From: Branchiostoma floridae
Taxonomy: Eukaryota > Chordata > Leptocardii > Amphioxiformes > Branchiostomatidae
Direction: 5' to 3'
Length of the DNA: 64,000 bases
Assembly (NCBI RefSeq): GCF_000003815.2
Contig: NC_049984.1
Coordinates: 9,833,475 to 9,897,474 of the forward strand
The notes beneath the pieces are model-generated. The model saw nothing but the letters and a program-made list of their open reading frames with translations. It was not told where the DNA came from and did not search any database. This document shows positions 25,401 to 36,265 of this stretch, one piece after another. The position numbers and the translations under genes are program-made. Each line of letters opens with the position of its first letter. Within the stretch, counting starts at the first letter, position 1.

Positions 25401-28400
25401 CACTATGATGGCTCTGGTGGAAAAATAAGTTTTGCTGAATTATTACAATTAGTGCTTGTTTGAACAAACTATATTCGTGAAAGTGGTTTAACTTATACTG
25501 AAGCAAAACAACTGATTGTATCAGCAGTGTACTTAGTATTCAAAATCCTTCAAATGTTCCTAATTCTGAAGGAAGGAGTGGGGGACATCAGACGGTTAGA
25601 CGTAGGATATAGGATTTGTCAAATACATAAATTACCTCAGCAACATCACACAGGAAAATGGTGACATTTTACAAGAAAAATGGTGACACTTTTTATTTTT
25701 AGAAGAGTAAGGACTTACTTCTGTGATCCATATTGCTCCCATGCTGCTACAAAGCCATCCACCTGGGAGTCCAGAGCTCTGTTCTCAGGGATCTGGGCAT
25801 GTGCAAGATGTGAGAATGGGCCACGGATCCAAAAACATAGCTGTATACTACTCATCAGTCAAACAACATTAATATTGAAGACCGAATATTCTCAGCATAA
25901 GTTCAACTTGATATCTGCTCATCTGAGGAATGCAATTGCGACAACATAGAACAATTTAACTTATTATTCAAGAGTAATACATGACACATGTATGCTATAC
26001 TTACATGCTTGTAGGCATTAGTTATGCCCAGAAGACTCAGCACATGTCTGTAACAATAAAATAAAGAAAGAGCCTATAGTCCTATAGAGGAACATTGGTG
26101 TGACCTCCAACTACTAGTAGTCAAGGTTGGAAATCTGAAAAAAAAGTGCCTTCTGCTACAGCACTCTACATTTTTGTACCCACTTCTATTTATTCATTCA
26201 TAGAACGAACATTGTTGTACTATAAACAACAATGTAGTACAATGTCTTTAAACAATGCTTCTTGTTCTTATTTCTTTACATTTCATTTCATTACCTCCAT
26301 GAAATGTCATGGAGGTTATATTTATATTGCAATCCATACATAGTATGGGATTGCAATATATTGTTTTTGCTGAGTCTCTTCTCCTCCTGTCAAAATCTTC
26401 AAGTTGATTCAACTTTTTCATTTTTGGGCCAAATGAGCTGAAATTTGGCAGGGTGGTAGAAATAGCAAATACCCCCAGGCGTTTTTTTCACTTTCTTGAT
26501 AGAGGACTTAGAATTTATGATATTTCGGGTTTTTGGTAATTTTCAGACAAAATATGTATATTTTGGGCCCCTGTGCCCTGGTATTACAAGCTAATGACCT
26601 GAAATTTGGTAGAGAGGTGCATTGGACATATGAGCACAGAAAACCATCGGCACCTTCTTCATAGATCACTTCAAAAATGAGTTATTTTAGGGGTTTTGGC
26701 CATTTTTGACTAAAAATGTATATTTATGGCTCATATGCCCTTGTATTAAAACCAAATGACCTGAAATTTGGTACATAGGTGCGTTTGACATATGACCACA
26801 GAACCCCATCAACGCTTTATTCATTGTTTACTCCAAAAATGAGTTATTTTAGGGTTTTTGGCCATTTTTGACTAAAAAATGTATATTTTTTGCTCCTATG
26901 CCCTTGTATGAAAACCTAATGACCTGAAATTTGGCACAGAGGTGCATTGAACATATGCTCACAGGACCTCATCGACACTTTCTTCATAGATCACTTGAAA
27001 AATGAATTATTTTGGGGTTTTTAGCCATTTTTGTCTAAAAATGTATATTTTTGGCATATATGCCCTTGTATTGAAACCAGATGACGTAAAACTCGACATG
27101 AAGGTGTGTAGGACAAGTGCCGAGAGTACTTCATTTTCCCTTTGAGTAGACATTACTTCAAATTGTTGAATTTGGGGATTTTTTCCAGGATGAAGATGGA
27201 TTGCAATATGCTGTATTTGCTCCTAAGCAAATGTCGGCCTTTCTAGTTTACCCTGCGTTTGTGTGTCTGTCTGTCAACAAGATAACTCAAGAACGGCTGG
27301 GTGAATTGGTTTCATACTTGGTGTGTTGGTAGGGTGTGATGACAGCTAGAAATGATTAGATTTTGGGCCCCCTAGCGGCTTCTCTTGGTACTGCAGCGCA
27401 ACTTCCGGTTTTACTATCTCGTGTTCTGAACAAGCTATGGTCACGATTTTGGGGTGTTAGATAGCTCTTGTGCTCAGGAATAAGTGAAAAAAGTTTGGGC
27501 CCCCTAGCGGCTAGTTTTGGGGATAGCAGGGGTATTTTTGTCAAAAACTTCTGAAGACGATAACTGAAGAAGGGAACAACGGATTTTCGTGATTTTTGGT
27601 ATGTAGGTACCTTAGACAATGTTGTACAAAATGAAACACCAATTATGCATAATAGGAGCACATTTGCATAATTAATGAGAATTTTCTATCATAGCAGTTT
27701 TTTCTATGTATCTCTTGTCCCAGATGTGATATGGTCTTGACATTTGGGTGGTAGATAGCTTTCAGTGTCATGACAAAGTGGGGCAAGTTTCAGCCCCCTA
27801 ACATTTAATTTGGGAACTGCAGGGGCATTTTTGTCAAGACATTCCAAAGAGGATAAATGCAGAAAGGGTTGACGGATTGGCATCATATTAGGCATGCGGG
27901 TACCTTAGGCAAAGATGTTCATAATGATATACATGTTATGCAAATGAGGAGTTGATTTGCATAATTAATGAGGAAATTGTATAATTCCATTGTTTTCAAT
28001 AACTGGACTTTAATAAATGTAACACAAGTTAATTATGACAGGTGGAATATAAGCAGATACCAAATATGGTAATGAGGAACTTATTTGCATAATTTATGTA
28101 AAAATTGCAAAACTGCTTTATGATTAATAATGGGAATTTTATAATTGTGACATGTGTACGTTAGTCAATGGTGAACAATGCCATGCATAAATTATGTTAA
28201 TGTGTTAGTCAATTGCATGAAATTTACAAAAGCTCTAAATTTTCATGGAGGTATGAGGTCGCCGAACTCTAGTTGTATCTAATTTTGGAGATTTCAGCAG
28301 GAAGAACCATGTAACAGTACAATGGAGATCTTGATGAACAAATAAACAAACAAACTTCACAACAAGTCCGTACTTGTGCACACTGGCTATCTTTTCCCCA

Positions 28401-31170
28401 AAGCCGGCCCCAGCGGCAGCAATAGTGTTGATCTCTGTCTGCTTGAGCTGGGGCTGTCTGCAGGCAGTTAGCCCATTTGTCCTGATGACAGTGTTGTTGG
28501 TGGTGTCTAACAGGTAGTCTGATCTGTGCAGTCCGAGGCAGATTGGCTGGGTACACAAAATAATTATTTGATTTTCCATGTCAAGACATTTTTGATGCAC
28601 TGCACCAAGGAGCTTGACTGCACCACAGGAAAGGCTTAGAGAACAGGGTAATGTCAGACATTTGTGACATATTTTCATCACAGTGTCTCTCCATGCATAA
28701 ACATTGACCCACTTTTCCACGCCTTTTAGGTACTTGTATTACCAAGGACGTTTTTGCCATACTGTTTTTTTAATGAAATAAACAAATATAGTACTAGTAC
28801 TTTGGCGATGGTGATGCCATTATAAAGATAGGTTGACACAAAGGAAAGCTCTTAGTCAGTAAGCATGCAGCATCAGTGTATACTATCATTGTAACAGGTG
28901 GCCTGTCCAAAATACACCAACAAATTTTGCCTTGTCATCTTTTGAAAGAATCAGACCCAAAACTTCAACTTGATCTTAATCTTTATAGTCAGAATCAAAA
29001 GTTTATATTGTAACAGCCTGTAATGTACAAATTGTAAGGCAAACATGTATGTTGTGTAGATGATAAGTCCCAACCTGAGCCACACCTTCCTCCTGGACCT
29101 GTTCATATATGTGGAACAGAGCAGCTGTGAAGTGGTCCACCTTTACAACACTGTGAAAATGAAAAATACAAACTTACTTCAAAAAGGCTCACTTGGCAAC
29201 TTACTTTGTCATAAGTCCAGTTTCTTCAAACAACATAGATATTTATTTACTACAAAGTACACAAGAAATATGGCTCATATCATACTCTTCTGTGTTGGTA
29301 GTAATCATAGTACATGTATAATGATTGACATTCTTCCACAAGGTATACCTCACCTCACCAGTCCGAGGTATTCACTGATAAATTTTTGACAACCACTGTT
29401 GCCTTCTTCAGGTTTGATACTGATGACCAATCACTTCCAAATGTAAAACTGTCTTGCCTTCTGAAGTTATTGGTCATTAGTATTGATCCTGAGGAAGGCG
29501 ACAGTGGTCATTATCATTGAAAATTTGATCTGTGTGTAATACCTTTAAGTTGGAAGAAAGTTAAGCATTGTACTAACTTAAAGTTAGAAATCCCAGCAAA
29601 TCAGTTGAAGAGGTTATAGTCTGTTCTGTCTGAACCTCACCTGCTGAGACATCTGGTGAGAAATGCCCTGTCATGGCTGACCCTGTGCACCAGTAGGTTG
29701 AAGTCCTGCTGCACTGCTCGAGCTTGGTCAAACAGGGCTCTGAAATACAATCATTGTGGGGTCACCCAATAGCAGTTAATTACACAACCAACTTGATATG
29801 ATATTGGGTGAGGTATGTTAATTCTGGGGGGTACGTTCTTAGATTTTGAAGATTTGTCCTGAGGGATATATTTATTTTGGACATAAGAGCATTTGTCAAG
29901 GGGTTGGTTAGTTGGGGCAGGAGTATGATTCTCAAGCAGTTTAAGGCCTGTGACACCTGCGGATTGCCCAGTCGAGCAGTTATATGGCCGTAACCTTTGA
30001 TGTAATGCATCTGTTTTCAACAAAATTTGGCCAGTTGACGTAACTGACGCATATTCAAAATATGATTGACAAGGAAATTACGGATCATGAATATTTTGGG
30101 TAAAAAAACAATATTTTTTGGTAAAAATTGTGATGTTTTTAATGAGGATCTGTGCCCACTATGAAATTACTGTCTAACAGAGTCATGTTTTCTAGAGTAA
30201 CAGATTACATCTCTGTGATATCTACTGTGACCGGCAATCTTGCCCATATACCTCGGTAAGGCTTCATTTTGGGGCAAAAACAGAATTTTTTTGATAATCT
30301 TGAGTATTTTTTGTACAATAACCAATACAGCCCACGAAATCAACAATATATTTGCAAAAAGAGACGCTTGATTTCTGAAGGTCTAAGGATTAATGAACCT
30401 AAATCTGTACAAAAGTTGTGATAAAACTGGTGCCCTGATGTGGGCAGGGACTGACAAAACACTACTTACCCTTCAAGAACTGCGCCCAAGTAAGACAATT
30501 GTTTCACTGTACGTAACATTAACCGATTGTAAAACATGAATATTTTATGTGTAAAACATGAATATTTTATGTTTGTATCTGTTAAATAGCGGTTGTATCA
30601 ATGTGAAATTTCGCAAGCAGTTAGCCTTATAAGGCATCAGTCAACTGACATACAATCATTTTGTGTATAATAGTAATAAGAAATGTACTAGTAGTAAGTG
30701 TCACCCATATATCGTAAGTTCCTGTTTTTGAAATGTAACATTAGATACTGACATTAGACCATTCTAAAAATGTCCCGGTCATGCGAGGTCACCTCTGGTC
30801 ACACTGTGGTTCAAATTTCATGTTCGACCTAAATTGTCACAGGCCTTGAATTGCCTGAGTTTAGGGAATTCTACACACATGTAAGACACTGGACATATCA
30901 AAGTCAGATTGTATTATTTATCTTCAGTAGCTCTCATTCCTAACTTACAAATCCACACTAGATAAACATGATGTTTAGAACTTGGCCTTGAACATACCTC
31001 GGAACTGGGGATGGTAGAAGCGCAAATGGAGCAAAGCTGACAAGGTCAGTGTTGTCACCTGGATCATCGGTCAGATACGCCAGCCCACTTAGAACTGCGT
31101 AGTCCTTTGCTGATGCAGTCAGGCTACCCAAGGTTGATGGGTCCAATGGTAGGGGCACAACAGGCTCCAT
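22454..31170 (-). CDS. GSS: Glutathione synthetase
   Basis: Coding exons in transcript order: 31170-30998, 29739-29641, 29150-29075, 28546-28374, 26047-26005, 25792-25719, 25413-25330, 25163-25080, 24883-24814, 24555-24364, 23865-23784, 23028-22839, 22577-22454. All are GT-AG and in phase, giving 487 residues (human 474). It joins gamma-glutamylcysteine and glycine with ATP in the cytosol, the last step of glutathione synthesis. Hallmarks are '[15 protein letters not shown]', 'LGLHRSDY' (R124), 'LKQTEINTI' (E154 and N156, the Mg/substrate site), '[19 protein letters not shown]', the ATP-grasp glycine-rich loop '[11 protein letters not shown]' (377-386), and the C-terminal '[19 protein letters not shown]', equivalent to the Ala-rich loop. 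About nine extra residues between R124 and K151 account for most of the length difference. The gene is convergent with GGCX. Intron 4 holds a ~2 kb repeat. No damage was seen. Confidence 0.97.
23125..23447. repeat. Inverted-repeat-like segment in GSS intron 11
   Basis: Sequence rich in GGACCTG/CAGGTCC (around 23180-23220 and 23385-23435), with roughly inverted ends TAGGGCTAGGTA and AATAAGCCCT. It resembles the hAT-like element at 37570 in style. Boundaries are uncertain. Confidence 0.35.
23990..24345. other. GC-rich unassigned segment in GSS intron 10
   Basis: Composition changes sharply from the AT-rich intron around it. CpG-rich text (GTAGCCCCGACCGGGTTACG, GGTCCCAGGTTGATTTTAAC) has no splice-compatible conserved frame. 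It is probably a fragment of a mobile element with no other copy in the window. Confidence 0.35.
24609..24731. mobile_element. TA-flanked MITE in GSS intron 9
   Basis: A 123 bp foldback whose ends are CTGTAAATGCA and its exact complement TGCATTTACAG, flanked by TA on both sides. The inner arms contain GTTCGCGG and CCGCGAAC. A half copy sits at 49107-49150. TA duplication suggests the Tc1/mariner or a related superfamily. Confidence 0.75.
26293..28252. repeat. Composite ~2 kb repeat in GSS intron 4
   Basis: The outer ends are inverted (ACCTCCATGAAA at 26293-26304 and TTTCATGGAGGT at 28241-28252). Inside are about five tandem units of ~162 bp (26415-27180), each with ATGACCTGAAATTTGG. Then comes a second tandem type (27240-27900) with AACTCAAGAACGGCTGG and TTTGGGCCCCCTAGCGGC blocks spaced ~140 bp. 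The first type is the reverse complement of the units at 13680-14260. Confidence 0.65.
29380..29585. mobile_element. Foldback repeat family B, copy 2 (GSS intron 2)
   Basis: It contains GAGGAAGGCGACAGTGGTCA and GTTGGAAGAAAGTTAAGCAT, with an inverted partner CACTGTTGCCTTCTTCAGG at about 29394. Same family as 18030-18238. Confidence 0.7.
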
Positions 31171-32836
31171 CCAACAACAGCTCTACACCAACACATACAC
31201 CACAGCCGGCCTCGGGCAGTGACCTTTGGGAGCGGACTAAAACGAACAAAGCTCAAGGCTAAAGAATGTCATGGGCTAATTAGACACATCAGAGGTACCA
31301 TGGAAACAATGACTGGATAAACTGGAAAGACTGGATAGTGTGTACGAGTGTGACGACTTCATATCAATACAGCAGTGACAAATTATCAACCTGCTTCTCA
31401 ATGTTGGCAATTTTCAATATCACTCTTATCCTTTGAGCATGCAATGCATACATTGTACACACAAAGTAACAGGTAAAGTTCAGATTGTTCCCAAAATTTA
31501 TAATTTCATTGTATGGATGACATCTGCTGGAAACCCCAAACTGATGCGAGTGTGCGAATAAAAAAAGTTTGGCCAAAATAAACAGTGCCTTCATTATGAA
31601 ATGTTAGTGGTCAAAACTGCAGTGTTATGGACCAAACAACCTGCCATTACACCACAGAACCTGACCCCTAATTAGGAGACTAAACAGAGACACTGGATCT
31701 TTTGTCTCTCTTCTTAATGTACCCATGCCCTACTTAAGTTCTCAGGCCAGTTACTGGCCCCTTGCTGCCTTTCCACCTTTTACCATCAGCATAGTTCTTA
31801 TCTATCACATTATCCATCTTCCTAGTTACTTACTACATTGAACTATTCAGGCTCAGTCAGCAATGCATACATGTAGAGTCTTTGCATAAAAGCCATCTAG
31901 CCTAAAGGCTTTCTATTAAGAGATTGGAGAATTGTGTATAATACACATACCTGAGAGACGAGTCTGCCCTAGTGTACGTGTGATGGCCAGAATGGACCAG
32001 TAGGGTAGACAAGTAGCAGGACTTTAAAGCATAAACAGTCATTCATAATGTAAAAAGTGAACTGAACTTGTCTTATGCATTGTCTGTAGGTTATGTAGGC
32101 AGGCCTCGAAATTCATTTTTGGGAAAAGGTGCAATGGTGCACCCAGCTTAAAAAATTGGGTGCACCAAAAACCAAAACATTTTTGGGTGCACCACTTAAA
32201 TTTAAGTAGAATGTCAGAAAATCCTAATAATAAAACCTGGTTACCAGCTATCAAATTCTTAAACAAGTACAAAGACAGACATTTTTATTATCTTTCTAAC
32301 ACTTTGTAGATGTCAAGAAGAATATGATATATACAAGTATACTTTGATATCTTTACATACATAAGCCTATGAAAATATTTGGGTGCACCAGTGCACCCAC
32401 AGAAAATAATTGGGTGCACAGCTCCTATTTTAGGTGCACCTGGGTGCACATGCACCCAGTATTTCGAGCCCTGGTAGGTTATGAAACCTACATTTTCACA
32501 CCCACTCAATCAGATCATTATAGCAACCCTTTTACATCTACAAAATCTCACAACCTCAACCAAAGTACTAGTAACTGAAGTTTTACTGCATACAGCACTA
32601 TTTGAAGTACTACAAATGTAGTATATATTACCTCCTTCGGTCAATATAGACCATGGTAAAATCCTGAAATATAGTAATTAGTATATACAGTGTAGATGCT
32701 GACTGCTGATACCAGCCCACAAAAATTGCATGTTGTTTCAATAACATTTTATACTTAAGTCTTAAGCTGCAATGCACAATTGTTTTCTGCCAATCCCAGA
32801 TTGACTGAGGTTACACATAGGTATTTTCAGCCCCAT
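31171..32836. other. Intergenic region between GSS start and upstream gene
   Basis: It contains the presumed GSS promoter and the 3' UTR of the next - strand gene. No TATA box or YY1-like motif was placed at the GSS start. A hAT-like MITE lies at 32100-32473. No other coding exon is supported. Confidence 0.5.
32100..32473. mobile_element. hAT-like MITE rich in GGTGCACC
   Basis: The ends CAGGCCTCGAAAT and ATTTCGAGCCCTG are inverted and fit the hAT style CAGGGCTCGAA. Direct 10 bp GTAGGTTATG lies at 32086-32095 and 32474-32483; a 4 bp extra stretch sits at the left end. The palindrome GGTGCACC or GGGTGCAC recurs many times in both halves. No transposase is encoded. Confidence 0.65.
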
Positions 32837-35423
32837 CTACTCTACCATACCATCACATGGGCGTTCATCTTTTTCTACAACGATTGACTGCCACACTCCT
32901 CCTTTGTGTTCTGTTGGGTCGCAGAACAGAGGAAGGACATTGTCCTGGCTTTTCAGACCATCTGCTGACTGAGACAAATACTCCAGTGATGGTTCTTGCA
33001 GTCTTCTCTTTAAGGTCCTGTGACTCCTGTTTGTTTTTGAGGGTAATGTTTGATGTCCAAGTCTGTGAACATGAACAGATGACACTGTCCTGGTTACTCT
33101 GTATGTGCTGGTATCATCAATGGTGCCTTCATCATCATCCAACAGAGTCAATTCTTCATCTTCTTCTTCCTTACTGTCTGCTGAATCTTGCTCCATGCTG
33201 CAGGGAAGTCAAAATGTAAATTTTAAAACTCTCCCACAATATTTTTACAACATGGGGAGCAGCTTGAGTCCCAGCTCCATGTACGTGAACAGAAAACTGA
33301 TGTATGACTTTGGCGTACTTTGTAATGTACGATCAGAAATTTTCCTCCATTGTATTGGGCCTTTGTTTGTCGAGCCATAATAAATCCACACACATACATG
33401 TATTATCATTTTAAAATGTCCTTTGACTCCTTTCACATACATGGTAAAAACACAGAGTGTAATTCATTGGTAACACTAACAGTGCCGCTGAGTGAGTAGG
33501 TGGTTCATGTCCTTCATTTTCGTCACTCTGTGCAAAGATACTTACCAAACCTCCTCTTCCTCCTCCTGACCAGCGTTTCTCCTATCATCTCCTATCTCAC
33601 CACTATCAACCTCTGGTTCCCAGCCATCACAGGCAGCGGGACTTGCACCTGTGGACAGCCCGGACCAGTCCTGGTCGTGTGAGGTCAATGACCCCGACAA
33701 ACCTTTCACCCTGGGTTTGCCCGCCTTTTTTAGTTTCTTCACCTTCAGTTTTAGTGAATGGAGGTCCTTCTTGTGTTTGCTAAATCTCTCACATTGTCTA
33801 TACCTGTTAGGGGAAAAGGTATGGCACTGAATTAAATATAAGGCCACTCATACACCATAAATTTGAATGAGTTTGCACAAAGATCTTGCAGCACATTATT
33901 TTTGAGACCGACCAAGGAGCTTTTATCAGGAGGAGAGAGTATGGAGTTACCCGCCCGCTGTGCGCCTTTGTTTGGCCCGTTAAATCCCGCAGCGCCGGCT
34001 TTGTTTACTGCCCTGCGCGGCGCCCGTCTGATCTGATGTTTGTAGCGCCGGTTGGCGCGGTTTCTATGCTAATGAGCCACGCCATTACGTCATAGCCCTC
34101 GAGCCAGCCCGAAGCCCGATCGGCAAGAGGCGAAGTGGGTCAGGTTTCCGACGATTCCCTTATTTGGAAAACTCGGCAGGCATGTGACTACGTCATCTTG
34201 CGGTAGAGGGCACAATGGCGGACAGTTTGATATGTTTCTCTTTGCCGTAGGCCAGTTTAGGCCTATTTTCGCGGATCGAGGTCTGTTTTCTTGCGATAGA
34301 ATTATGAATTTTCACATGTATTTTCAGATGGCTACTAAAAAAATATGACGTTTTTCTTCATTTAGCTGATATTTTTTCGTAACTGTTGATGATGTGTTCG
34401 GTAAAATGGCGTGTTCACTGTTGGTCGAACCTTGCTCATTTTTGTCGAACCACCCGTGTTTTTAGAGGATACATCGGGCCTGGAATAAGGTGAAGGTAAG
34501 GCGGGAGAGCATAGTTTTCATGGTTTTCGTTACGATCGGGTTTTCATATATAATGTCTTGAGTTCTCCAGGCATAATTTTGAACTTTGTATTTGTATCGA
34601 TTTATGAAATATATCTGTTGCATACTTAAAAAAAACTTGGTTCCTGTGATCATTGAGTCAGGTTTTTCACAGTCATCATTAATTGTAGGAATATTACCAG
34701 TTTTTTTCGTAGACTTTGCCTTTAGGCTTAGCCCGTACCCGAGCGGCGGCGCTGTCCGGTCGCCGTATGGCTTTGAAATTTCACCCTCAGTCAGAGAGAA
34801 TATTGCCGCCGCTGTATGTATTCCGAAGTTACTCTTCTGTGAGGGTCCGCATGGGGGGTCCTGACAACGATTTACGCTGAATTCAGGAGAACCCACTACG
34901 TATTACGCTAAATCAAGGAAGGCAATTACGCTAAATTTCGTCGCCTCGCTACGATTTACGTATATAAGCTGGTTTTCCCTACGAATTACGGGAAATAAAA
35001 TAGGCTGCCTACGCCTTACGTAAAAGAGCATGCAGACCCTCTTCTGTTCAACATCGTCGACAAAATCGCAAAAATCAGATCGCTACACACAATGTTTGTA
35101 TCCCCAGGCCGCCCCACCATGAAAATGACCACAAAACAAAGGGAAAACAAAAGCTTGCGTGGGTGAAATGTATGCAGATGCGGGTTTTTGACACGTGGGT
35201 GTTAATAAAATTTTGTCGCCCGCTACGAACATACGAACAATGGAAACTAATCCGTACTCTCTCCTACTGATAAAAGCTCCTTGGACCGACTGAACAGTTA
35301 TACACGTAAATACTACATCATACAAGTGTAAATACATCAACAGCCATAAGATTATGCATCAACTTACAGTTCATCGAACTCTTGGTCTATGTTCCCGTCC
35401 ACTCTATCTAAGTTTTCACACAT
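32837..35423 (-). CDS. Unrecognised charged protein, three exons, 224 residues
   Basis: Coding exons in transcript order: 35423-35368, 33803-33546, 33197-32837. Junctions are GT-AG and in phase (CT|G Leu, TG|C Cys). I do not recognise the family. Visible parts are an acidic start (MCENLDRVDGNIDQEFDEL), a strongly basic amphipathic stretch at residues 27-52 (e.g. KKDLHSLKLKVKKLKKAGK), a middle with 'DWSGL', a Glu run near 97-102, an Asp/Glu-rich block at about 106-135, and a Ser/Thr/Arg-rich tail. No signal peptide or membrane segment is visible, so a soluble nuclear or cytoplasmic protein is plausible. A 10-codon upstream frame (35469 to 35440, including stop) precedes the start. An ATG at 33196 is an alternative start for exon 3 alone. 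Intron 1 carries a transposon. The gene is head to head with TBC1D32. Confidence 0.65.
33912..35284. mobile_element. DNA transposon, 1373 bp, 34 bp inverted ends, 5 bp target repeat
   Basis: The left end (33912-33945) and right end (35251-35284) are inverted over 34 bp with two mismatches, starting CCAAGGAGCTTTTATCAG. Both ends are flanked by the direct repeat ACCGA (33907-33911 and 35285-35289), as expected for a 5 bp target duplication. The interior is GC-rich on the left, with no transposase-like frame, so it looks non-autonomous. It sits in intron 1 of the unrecognised gene. The superfamily cannot be assigned from this alone. Confidence 0.85.
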
Positions 35424-35461
35424 TTTTGTTGTCGTCGTTTCACGAAAACGAGATCAAATCG

Positions 35462-35472
35462 ACCGCCATCTT
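35462..35472 (-). promoter_or_regulatory. YY1-like element at start of the unrecognised gene
   Basis: The - strand reads AAGATGGCGGT, 40 bp upstream of the proposed ATG. Its own ATG opens a 10-codon upstream frame (stop included) that closes before the main start. Confidence 0.45.
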
Positions 35473-36140
35473 CTATCTTCTCAGATGATAAACTATTCGG
35501 GTGGTTAAAGTTTCAATTTTTTAAGTGCCTGTAAATTAAGTTACACAAATATAATGTTAATCAAAAACGAATGCAACCTAAATCAAACAACATAGCAATA
35601 AAAAGATGATATAAAATTTGTTACTAATCATTATTTTTTTACCTACATAGTGATTTATAAGGTGATAATTTTTTTAGGCATTTAGTGTGTTCACATCGGG
35701 TCCCCCGGTACCACAAGGCCCAGCACATTCCAAGATGGAGGTTGTTGTGTTGACAACTGAGACAAACCAAACCATGTAGAAGTTGGGAAGATTGCCGTTT
35801 TTACATCGTTCTTCACACCACAATAATAGAAGGGTATGTCTTGGGTATCCTTTGTTATCCTTATCACCAATCTTAACGTTTTTGAGAGCTTGCCTTCGTT
35901 GCAAGTTCGCTGCTTCCTTGCTTGTTTGTGTGAAACTACTGCCTCGATAATTTGATGGAAGGGGAGGGGGGCAGAGTTTTGTGTGTACAAAATTCTGTAC
36001 ATCTAGGTTTCTGTGCATAACAGAAAAAGCCAAATTTGTTCGGCATGCGGATACAGGAAAGAACTATGTATATTTACGTTGTGATGAGGCACATAACTGC
36101 AATTAGTGCAAAGAACTTGTGAAGTTGTGTGTAAACAGTG

Positions 36141-36197
36141 GGCCTGGTGGTTAGGATTTGGCACTCTCACTGCCAAGGCCCGGGTCACGGGCACACA
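36141..36197 (+). pseudogene. tRNA-Glu-like remnant
   Basis: GGTGGTTAGGATTTGGCACT followed by CTCACTGCCAAGGCCCGGGT resembles the animal tRNA-Glu(CTC) core (GTGGTTAGGATTCGGCGCTCTCACCGC). The D-arm is shortened and the T-arm is broken (GGGTCACGGGC), so it is not a working tRNA. It could be a tRNA pseudogene or a SINE head. It lies in the divergent promoter region. Confidence 0.55.
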
Positions 36198-36254
36198 TCT
36201 GTGAGAAGTTGGTCTGGTTCATTTACGACAAAACGCCGACGTGGGGCAATTTGG

Positions 36255-36265
36255 AAAATGGCGGC
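36255..36265 (+). promoter_or_regulatory. YY1-like element near probable TBC1D32 transcription start
   Basis: AAAATGGCGGC matches the YY1 consensus. Its ATG begins a 12-codon upstream frame (36258-36293). A candidate first non-coding exon follows, ending at AAGAAG|GTAACT near 36422. Confidence 0.5.

Noticed and set aside
34462-34896. A 144-codon - strand ORF inside the 1373 bp transposon.
   Set aside because: It shows no transposase-like catalytic spacing or other motif, and the sequence is open on both strands. It is treated as chance.
35674-36033. A 119-codon - strand ORF in the divergent promoter region.
   Set aside because: No recognisable family, no splice context, and a second ORF overlaps in another frame. 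It could be a small gene, but the evidence is too weak to annotate.
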